NCBI GenBank assembly: GCA_022820645.1
Contig: JAJEFD010000019.1
Span: forward strand, 128,279 to 192,278
Source: Dehalococcoidia bacterium
GTDB lineage: Bacteria > Chloroflexota > Dehalococcoidia > Lucifugimonadales > Australimonadaceae
Direction of reading: 5' to 3'
DNA length: 64,000 bases
Shown: piece after piece, positions 58,260 to 64,000 of the stretch
How the letters are laid out: each line of letters begins with the position of its first letter
How positions within the stretch are numbered: position 1 is the first letter of the stretch
The notes under the pieces: generated by a model
What the model saw: the letters and a program-made list of their open reading frames with translations, nothing else
Database searches by the model: none
Told to the model about the DNA's origin: nothing
Translations under genes and position numbers: made by a program

Positions 58260-58503
58260 ACTCGTTTGGCTTGTGATGTACTCCAGCAGATGGGATACAC
58301 GGAAGCAATGGCGCAGGACATCGCTATACAGATGCCGAGGCCGAAGTATCCCTCCCGGCTGGGGGCACCAGAACTCTCCTGAATCACGAGTAAATCAAGG
58401 GAACTCGAGTGTCAGTTGTCACTTTTGATTAAGGACACGGGGCCTAACCGTACCGTACAGCGAACTTTCCGTTGGCAATTCCACTCTAAGGTACGCCCGT
58501 GCA
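57965..58503. other. gap after the integrase, little recognisable
   Basis: Apart from the possible small gene 57957-58259, I see no gene with good support. A 31-residue frame begins at ATG 58291. The stretch lies between rightward integrase and a leftward operon; the operon ends here. Confidence 0.5.
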
Positions 58504-59166
58504 CTACCCATTACCACAGTCTCCCTGTCGCAATGCCGCGCCGCCCTCATGTTCAACGAATGGTCGGACCGCCTCATAGGAAACCGAGCCGAGTTGCGCT
58601 CCGGCGCGTTGAAGCAGAGAAACGATCTCCGACTGCGCCGCATGGCTCAAAGCATCAGCCATCATTCCCAAAGCAAGGCAATAAGCAGAGACCAATCCGC
58701 CGAGCAGCGGAACCAACTGCGCGAGTTCCCGGACGTTGTCCGTGTGAAGCCCCCCTTGGTCTGGCCCATAGATCAAGCTCACCGCCGTTGGGTGGCAAAA
58801 GAGATTGAGTGCTCGGTCTCTGTCGCTTGTGTAACCACCCCATCCCCCGGAGCGCGTCACCTTGTCATTGTCGGCCAGTTCGGTAAGGACGATTGGGTCC
58901 AACTGCTCTTGTGCGGCCCGTATGTCCGGGGCCATCACGTGCAGCACATGACGTCCTATTTCCCAGGAAGTGATTGATTGCGCGTGGAGGTGTGCCTTCC
59001 GCAAGCGGAGAGTCAGTTCACTAATGGACGCTATCGGTGTCCCTTCGCTGTCATCCATAGTTAGGTGAAGCGCCTGGAGTTCCTTGAGGCAATCGATGAA
59101 GCCCTCACATACGGACGTCAATGCTGCTTCCGCTTCCTGGCGGGAGCCGATTCCTTGGCTAGCCAT
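58504..59166 (-). CDS. helical protein of unknown function, FCH-motif, third gene of the operon
   Basis: A 220-residue, mostly helical protein. Residues ~120-135 read DRALNLFCHPTAVSL, similar to the HEPN-type pattern R-x6-H and to motifs in its neighbours. Upstream, ELTLRLRKAHLHAQSITSWE is similar in position and character to a segment in the 280-residue neighbour. Its ATG overlaps the previous stop by 8 bases. Family not recognised by me; DUF5677-like or another HEPN-like fold is a guess. Confidence 0.7.
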   Translation of the reverse strand: MASQGIGSRQEAEAALTSVCEGFIDCLKELQALHLTMDDSEGTPIASISELTLRLRKAHLHAQSITSWEIGRHVLHVMAPDIRAAQEQLDPIVLTELADNDKVTRSGGWGGYTSDRDRALNLFCHPTAVSLIYGPDQGGLHTDNVRELAQLVPLLGGLVSAYCLALGMMADALSHAAQSEIVSLLQRAGAQLGSVSYEAVRPFVEHEGGAALRQGDCGNG

Positions 59167-60001
59167 CCGCGCATTCTCCTCGACTTCGCAGGCTAGCCTC
59201 TTGATGCCCTCCTAGCTCACTGCGCCGGAACGCGGCGGTTGCCGACCTCTTGCGTTTCAAGAGTTCATGCGCGTCGTCGAACGTGCTGCTCTTTCCTGCG
59301 GTGGCTTTCAAGAGGAACCCGAAGGCGAAGAGCATGACAATGGCCAGATGTCCCAGGTAATCGAGGAGAGTCGCGAAAGCCAGGTGGTCGACCGGGGTGT
59401 TGACAGACAACACTCCACCCCTGAAAGAGATTTCGCTGAGGCGCTCCGCATCAGTGTGACAGAAACTCTCGCTGAGATGGTTGTACCAGCTCACTCCGTG
59501 CGGCAAAGCGACCATTCTGTCGGCAACCGTGACCCGCTTTGGTGGTCTACTCCCAGTCTCGCCAGCCCACCGCCTCGCGCTCTCAATCGTGCTCTGGATG
59601 TCACTCGGCGTGACAGTGCCCCGGCTCATTGTCGTCATGTGTACCTGGAAGGCGCGTTCCAGCCGATTGACGGTACGTGCCAAAGCCTTCGGCGTCCCCT
59701 CATGAGTTGCCTGCGCCGTTGCAACCACCTCCGCAGCGCACTCCATGACGACGCGCATATGGACTCCAAGGGAGTGCAAGTTGTTGTTCTTGTCCGCCAC
59801 GAGGCACGCCGTCATGTGGAGTTGCGCCTTGCGGAGCAGCAGGCCACACTCGCTGAGGAAGAACACAGCCCCGGCCTCTTCGGTAGGCTCTCCGAAGATG
59901 TATGGAAACGCCTCGTCGAAGTCCGCCGGTTCTAACACGCTCCCTATCATCCGGTGAGATTCGCGTACGTAGCCAGCCATAGCGTTGCGGTATTCGGTCA
60001 C
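59159..60001 (-). CDS. helical protein of unknown function, FCH-motif, second gene of the operon
   Basis: A 280-residue protein with GTG start at 60001, overlapping the stop of the CBS gene as GTGA and with a GGGTGAACGA box. It is rich in helices. SLGVHMRVVMECAAEVVATA (~85-104) is a G-x2-M-R-x3-E motif. SWYNHLSESFCHTDAERLSE (~195-214) contains the FCH motif. DYLGHLAIVMLFAFGFLLKA (~245) is a hydrophobic stretch but may be buried. These two motifs together resemble the DUF5677/HEPN-type families, which I infer rather than prove. Confidence 0.72.
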   Translation of the reverse strand: MTEYRNAMAGYVRESHRMIGSVLEPADFDEAFPYIFGEPTEEAGAVFFLSECGLLLRKAQLHMTACLVADKNNNLHSLGVHMRVVMECAAEVVATAQATHEGTPKALARTVNRLERAFQVHMTTMSRGTVTPSDIQSTIESARRWAGETGSRPPKRVTVADRMVALPHGVSWYNHLSESFCHTDAERLSEISFRGGVLSVNTPVDHLAFATLLDYLGHLAIVMLFAFGFLLKATAGKSSTFDDAHELLKRKRSATAAFRRSELGGHQEASLRSRGECADG

Positions 60002-61074
60002 TCGTTCACCCTTCGCGCGTCCTTGTTGCTGAGACTGGCTGGGGCGTCGGCGCGAGAGTTCGTGGTACCGTCCTGCCGCACACACATATGGGCCAGTAGT
60101 TGGAAGAAGCGTGATGCGTTGCGAAGTCTTGGCACGTCTTCGGGGTCCAGCCCCTCCGGGTTGAAGTGCATCACGTTATTGCGAATCTCTCTGACCGCAT
60201 CCAACTGCTTCATCACCACGGATCGGTCGAGGGCAATGTCCAGCCTCTCCCATCTGGCTACATCTTCCAGCAGGTGGCAGTAGTCTCCGAGAGTCAAGTT
60301 GGCGATGTGGTCGATGGTCCGATCGCGGGACGATTCCGTGGTTCCGACAAGCTCCTCCCCGGTGAACCTGCCATGAATAATCCGTCTCACGTGGCTCTCA
60401 ACCTCACCTACGAGGAGGAATGGTTCGGCCAATTGCAAGAACAGACTGCTCAGGTCGCTGGACGTGACGATCCCGGTGATTGTGTTCTCCGGACCCTTCA
60501 CCAGGACGTATCCCGTTCTGGCAACGATGCCTACAGCTTCAAATAGAGACCGTTGGCCCTCGATGACTTCCGCTGCCTCCATGTAGTGCCTGGCCTCATG
60601 ACCGGGTTGCCCCATTGCGTTCTTGGCTCCGATGGATTCCCACGTGATCATGCCTTTCACGTCGCGTGGCCCTACCATGACGGGAACTTGGGAGAAATCG
60701 TTGGCCATCATATGAGTGATAGCCGTCCTCAGAGCATCGTTGGGGTTCACCGATAGTGGACGGTTGTGAGCAGCCGGCAGGATGTCTATGCGCAGCGCGT
60801 TGTCTGGAGGGGGCGTGGAGACCGAAGAGTCCAGAAGAGCGATCTCACTGTCGATGTACGCATGCTGAAAGTCGGGGTCGGTATGCAGTCCTCGAGTCTC
60901 CAGCTCCTCGCGTACTTTCTCAACGAACCACAGACCCCGCCGGGAATAGCCGAACCATGATATGAACTCACGCACTGTTGGCTTGGGATGACTGGGTGCT
61001 AAGCCGTTGTCACGCTGCTCCCTCATCGTGCGGGCCAACTCTTGCAATCGTTGAATGCCTTGCTCCATCGTCAT
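59998..61074 (-). CDS. CBS-pair protein with C-terminal HEPN-like RNxxxH motif
   Basis: A 358-residue protein. The N-terminal ~90 residues (VREFISWFGYSRRGLWFVEK) form a domain found in CBS-containing proteins of accessory regions. Residues ~105-225 are a CBS pair (PVMVGPRDVKGMITWESIGA; TGIVTSSDLSSLFLQLAEP), which normally binds adenine nucleotides. The C-terminal ~120 residues are helical and end in REIRNNVMHFNPEGL, with R298-N299 and H303. That is the R-x4-H signature of HEPN ribonuclease-like domains. A nucleotide sensor joined to a putative RNase is the working reading. Upstream gene 26 bases away; downstream gene overlaps. Confidence 0.78.
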   Translation of the reverse strand: MTMEQGIQRLQELARTMREQRDNGLAPSHPKPTVREFISWFGYSRRGLWFVEKVREELETRGLHTDPDFQHAYIDSEIALLDSSVSTPPPDNALRIDILPAAHNRPLSVNPNDALRTAITHMMANDFSQVPVMVGPRDVKGMITWESIGAKNAMGQPGHEARHYMEAAEVIEGQRSLFEAVGIVARTGYVLVKGPENTITGIVTSSDLSSLFLQLAEPFLLVGEVESHVRRIIHGRFTGEELVGTTESSRDRTIDHIANLTLGDYCHLLEDVARWERLDIALDRSVVMKQLDAVREIRNNVMHFNPEGLDPEDVPRLRNASRFFQLLAHMCVRQDGTTNSRADAPASLSNKDARRVNE

Positions 61075-61100
61075 GGCGACCTCTCACCGGCGGCAGGACA

Positions 61101-61394
61101 CTACTCGACCGGGTTCTTGCGCGGCCTGCCGCGCCGTCGTCCATCTGACGCCCAGAAGTAGACCGCGTTCTCCGTGCGCCGGAACTCCAGCTGCTTCCCC
61201 AGCGCCTCGGCCGCCGCATGCAGTCTCCGCCGGACCGCCTGTGTCGTCTCGCCCTCTCCCACCTCCAGCTTCCCCGCCTCACCCGGCGCCACCCGCTGGA
61301 CGTAGCCGACGTACTCCTGCATCAGCGCCGCGCGCTTGCCGGTCGCGCTTCTCGCGCGGGCCTCGCCGATCGGAAGCGTGCTGAACGTGGGCAT
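61101..61394 (-). CDS. small AT-hook-like protein, first gene of the operon
   Basis: A 97-residue protein with AAGGAGG upstream of ATG 61394. The C-terminus DGRRRGRPRKNPVE contains the AT-hook core RGRP flanked by basic residues, a minor-groove DNA-binding motif. The middle is helical (TTQAVRRRLHAAAEALGKQL), followed by FRRTENAVYFW, giving a helix-strand pattern similar to small DNA-binding proteins. It could regulate the operon it heads. Confidence 0.7.
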   Translation of the reverse strand: MPTFSTLPIGEARARSATGKRAALMQEYVGYVQRVAPGEAGKLEVGEGETTQAVRRRLHAAAEALGKQLEFRRTENAVYFWASDGRRRGRPRKNPVE

Positions 61395-61690
61395 ACATCC
61401 TCCTTTTCGTATGAGCAGCCATATCGGCGCCGCCCTCTTGGCCGACACTATAGCACCGCGATCTCAGGCTCACTCGACTCGGGATCGGGACGAAGCAGGA
61501 GTTGGTGGACCAACGCCGTGGTTGAAGGATGTCGCATTCCAGCAAGCAATTCATAGATTAGTAGGTGACTTTTCGGCTTCCGTAGGCGTGAACCGCCAGT
61601 GTCCTTGCCGGCCTGACGCCATTTGCGCGTTGTACCATCGTGGGACTGGAGGCAGCCTTGACGGGACGATTCACAGAGGAGGTGCGCGCG

Positions 61691-61870
61691 ATGCAACTAT
61701 TGAGAGTGAAAGACGTAGAACAGGAACTGGGGATAAGCCGAACGACGATATGGCGGCTGGTCAAAGCGGGCGTGTTTCCTCCTCCGCTTCGAATCACCTC
61801 CAAGGCGATTGCCTGGAGGCGGTCGGACATCGAGGCATGGCAGGAGCAGCTGGCGGAGAAGGCGGCATGA
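61691..61870 (+). CDS. AlpA-family helix-turn-helix regulator
   Basis: A 59-residue protein. MQLLRVKDVEQELGISRTTI then WRLVKAGVFPPPLRI is the AlpA/excisionase-type winged helix, and the AWRRSDIEAWQEQLAEKAA end is typical. ATG 61691 has GAGGAGGTG 6 bases upstream. Regulators of this sort control integrase or excision in P4-like elements, which fits the integrase at the other end. Confidence 0.85.
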   Translation: MQLLRVKDVEQELGISRTTIWRLVKAGVFPPPLRITSKAIAWRRSDIEAWQEQLAEKAA

Positions 61871-62018
61871 GCGACGCAGCCGCGGAATACGTTGGCTGAT
61901 GATGCGCCGCCTGTTCGAGTCTCCCCCTTCCCTACCAACGTATACGGTAGACGGCACCGTCTTTGAGCTTTGGCTCGGGGGCTTGTAAACCCCACATTCC
62001 AACAACGGGGTTAGCCGA

Positions 62019-62795
62019 CTACAGGTCTCGCGGAGCGCCCTCGACCGTGGGCACACGTTCGACTGTTGGGTCCTGAGCCATCCTTGCGATGAAGGCTCGC
62101 AATGCCTTGTCCGTCCTCTCGTTATAGGCATGGGCGAGAGCAAAGTCGCTTTCATCGTTTCGGGCGCAGGCCCAGAAGAGGAGGGCCGTGGTGGCTGCCG
62201 AGACCAGGTTGATGAAGAAACTGACGCACAGGTCTCTGTGGAAGTAGGGAATGACAAACCCTTCCTCTTCGTGCGAGGTCCGATAGGCGAAGATGTGGTC
62301 CAGCGTGTTCGGATGCAGGTAGAAGTCGCTGACCATACCGTAAGCCCTCGCGCTTAGGAGAACCGGGAAACGCTCCCGCTTCAGCATCCCCCTGACATTC
62401 TCCGCGCTGAACCTTTTCCTCCTTTGCCTCTTGTTGCCAAGCCGGTAAGCCTCAAGCTCATCGCGGGAGGCCATCAAGAGCGCCATGAGACTGACCGTCT
62501 CCCACAACGGCCGAAAGAGTGCGCCAGCCTCGCTAGGGTATCCGCAGGCAGTAAGGGGGAGAATTGCCCTGATGTTGCTGACGCAAGCCGCCAACAAGTG
62601 CTTTTCCGGGTGGTCATCGTCGCACCCCCATCTACAATCAATGAACCTGTCGAGGATTAGCATCATCTCCCCGAAGGCTTCCAAGATGTCCAGGTCGCCC
62701 TCGCCGTTGTAGGACTCTATCCACTCAAAGAATTCTCGCTCAAACTCGTTGTTCTGAGCTCCAATGTCCCTCAAGAAGTCCCGCCCAGCCGTCAT
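62019..62795 (-). CDS. helical protein of unknown function, DUF5677-like pattern
   Basis: A 258-residue protein. LTACGYPSEAGALFRPLWET (~85-104) resembles the G-x2-x-R-x3-E helix, and GMVSDFYLHPNTLDHIF (~155-171) resembles the S-x-F-x2-H helix of DUF5677-type families. A long hydrophobic segment (FFINLVSAATTALLFWACAR) lies near 200. ATG 62795 is chosen for AAGGAGGAG upstream; ATG 62825 also opens the frame. It shares its two motifs with the operon proteins at 58504-60001, suggesting kinship. Confidence 0.72.
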   Translation of the reverse strand: MTAGRDFLRDIGAQNNEFEREFFEWIESYNGEGDLDILEAFGEMMLILDRFIDCRWGCDDDHPEKHLLAACVSNIRAILPLTACGYPSEAGALFRPLWETVSLMALLMASRDELEAYRLGNKRQRRKRFSAENVRGMLKRERFPVLLSARAYGMVSDFYLHPNTLDHIFAYRTSHEEEGFVIPYFHRDLCVSFFINLVSAATTALLFWACARNDESDFALAHAYNERTDKALRAFIARMAQDPTVERVPTVEGAPRDL

Positions 62796-62889
62796 GTCAC
62801 TCTCCTCCTTACGAGCCATTGTCATCCTAGCGGCAGTTGATGGAACGCAGGTACGCCCGCTCCGTGCTCAGGGAGCAGTGACAGATTTC

Positions 62890-64000
62890 TCACCCCGCCA
62901 CTTCCCCCTTCGGCATACGGAAGCCGACGCGGGGTTCGTTGAAGATGTAGGTGGGGTCGCCGACGTCGTCGCCCAGCTTGCGGCGGATCTTGCTGACCAT
63001 CGTGTGCATGGGCCGCACGTTGCCGTCGCCCCGCTCCCTCCAGACCCGTTCCAGCAGGTGCTGGTAGGTCAACACCCGTCCGGCGTTGGCCGACAGTTCC
63101 GCCAGCATCCCGTACTCCGTCGGGGTCAAGCGCACCCGGCGGCCGGCAAGCGTCACCCTGCGCTGTTCGTAGTCGATGGTCAGGTCGCCCAGCACGTAGG
63201 GTTCCGACGGCTCGGCGGCCACGCGCCTCCGCAGGGCCGCCTTGATCCTCGCGGATAGCTCGGTGGGAGAGAACGGCTTGACCACGTAGTCGACGGCGCC
63301 CATCTCGAAGGCCCTGGCGACGACCTCCTCCCTGCCGTAGGCGGACAGGAAGATGACCGGCACGTCGGCAACGTCGAGGATGTCCTTCATCAGCTCGATG
63401 CCGTCCGTACCCGGAAGCATCAGGTCCAGCAGCGCCAGGTCGGGCCTCTCCTCCTCCATCAGACGGACCGCCTCCTGCGGGTCTCCGGTCACCACCGGCG
63501 CGTATCCCGACTCGGTGAGGGTGTCGCGGATATACCGGAGATCGTTGGGGTCGTCGTCCACCGCGAGGACCCGCACCCGTTCCCCCGACTCCGCCTGCCC
63601 ACGCCCCCGGGACCTGGCGGGGGCGGGCCGAGGTGAGACCCCCGCGCCGCTCCCCCCTTCCTCCACCGCTGGCAGGGTGAAGGTGAAGCGGGTGCCGAGG
63701 CCCGGCCCGTCGCTCTCAGCCCAGATGCGGCCCCCGTGCGCCTCCACGATGCCCTCGCAGATAGCCAAGCCCAGGCCCGTGTCTCCGCCCTGCTCCTTGG
63801 ACTGCACCCTGGAGAACTTGCGGAACAGGTGGGGCAGGCTCTCGGCCGGGATGCCCCGACCCTCGTCCGCCACCGAGACCGCCACGTTCACCCCGTCGCG
63901 AACGACGCTCACCCTGATGGCCGACGACTCCGAGGAGTGCCGGGCCGCATTGGACAGCAGGTTGCCCAGCACCTGCGTGATGCGCCGCCTGTCCGCCATC
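62890..64000 (-). CDS. histidine kinase-receiver-winged-helix fusion, C-terminal part
   Basis: Only 370 C-terminal residues are in the window; the gene continues past the right edge. In order: a HATPase_c domain (N box LGNLLSNAARHS, G1 DEGRGIPAES, G2 GDTGLGLAICEGIVEAHGG), a Pro/Arg linker, a receiver domain (VDDDPNDLRYIRDTL; phosphoacceptor Asp in LALLDLMLPGTDG; lysine in VVKPFSPTEL), then an OmpR-type DNA-binding domain (RRVRLTPTEYGMLAELSANA ... RVGFRMPKGE). Sensor and output are thus in one chain, instead of two proteins. Confidence 0.9.
   Translation of the reverse strand, partial: MADRRRITQVLGNLLSNAARHSSESSAIRVSVVRDGVNVAVSVADEGRGIPAESLPHLFRKFSRVQSKEQGGDTGLGLAICEGIVEAHGGRIWAESDGPGLGTRFTFTLPAVEEGGSGAGVSPRPAPARSRGRGQAESGERVRVLAVDDDPNDLRYIRDTLTESGYAPVVTGDPQEAVRLMEEERPDLALLDLMLPGTDGIELMKDILDVADVPVIFLSAYGREEVVARAFEMGAVDYVVKPFSPTELSARIKAALRRRVAAEPSEPYVLGDLTIDYEQRRVTLAGRRVRLTPTEYGMLAELSANAGRVLTYQHLLERVWRERGDGNVRPMHTMVSKIRRKLGDDVGDPTYIFNEPRVGFRMPKGEVAG

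Larger units (their letters stand above)
56704..62830. mobile_element. probable integrative element (integrase to AlpA/DUF block)
   Basis: The block begins with a tyrosine integrase and its promoter and runs to the last unrelated gene before the sensor kinase. Base composition is lower in GC than the flanking sequence over most of it. Besides integrase it carries an AlpA-type regulator, both usual in P4-like satellites, and otherwise only genes of unknown function. The ends are not proven; no tRNA gene or flanking direct repeat could be recognised with certainty. Confidence 0.6.

Noticed and set aside
61862-61940. Complete tRNA gene
   Set aside because: The T-loop-like end has no pairing 5' acceptor strand or D and anticodon arms, so at best it is a fragment.

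Overview
The window is a GC-rich, gene-dense bacterial chromosome segment with about 60 genes. The gene families suggest Chloroflexota, most likely Dehalococcoidia or a SAR202-like lineage. The reasons are a Mrp/Mbh-type antiporter operon with a split A subunit, a TreT pair, an SCO1664/DUF3090 pair, a kinase-receiver-DNA-binding fusion, and Rieske, amidohydrolase, LLM, TPP and VOC enzymes scattered among housekeeping genes. This placement is an inference from family content; there is no rRNA or tRNA in the window to confirm it.

Layout. 1-4.3 kb: the start of a lipoprotein gene, a small unknown gene coupled to polA, and an unknown protein. 4.4-12.1 kb: an 11-gene, tightly overlapping Mrp-like cation/proton antiporter operon (E-F-G-MbhD-MbhE-B-C-D-D-small protein-D). 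12.2-14.5 kb: ychF and hemW. 14.6-20.1 kb: a catabolic-looking group (Gfo/Idh dehydrogenase, Rieske oxygenase, methyltransferase-like protein, amidohydrolase, NAD epimerase). 20.1-20.8 kb: a repeat-rich gene-free stretch. 20.8-33.8 kb: a PQQ-type propeller, phosphoglycerate mutase, two MFS exporters, a TPP enzyme, an LLM oxidoreductase, a lipoprotein, aconitase, hisH-hisA and a methyltransferase. 33.9-43.7 kb: selB, asd, dapB, an FAH-family hydrolase, purA, a ROK kinase and two TreT-type glycosyltransferases. 43.8-51.2 kb: a VOC protein, ispH, purM, an IDH/IMDH-family dehydrogenase, an inositol-phosphatase-like gene, SCO1664-DUF3090 and prs. 51.2-56.5 kb: nadK-nudix, an ECF sigma factor coupled to a membrane VWA protein, and a maleate-isomerase-like enzyme.

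56.7-62.8 kb is a visibly different, less GC-rich block. It starts with a P4-type tyrosine integrase that has its own promoter and ends with an AlpA-type regulator and a helical protein. Between them, on the minus strand, lies a close-packed operon: an AT-hook-like small protein, a CBS-pair protein with a C-terminal HEPN-type RNxxxH motif, and two unknown helical proteins sharing an FCH motif. I regard this as the best candidate for an undescribed (possibly defence or stress) system. The window ends inside a histidine kinase-receiver-winged-helix fusion.

Dispersed intergenic palindromes recur through the window (CCCTCTCCC family, GTCATTCCGGC family, CGACTACGCC family and a 45-bp family), and a 10-bp-periodic TGAGCAG array lies between prs and nadK.
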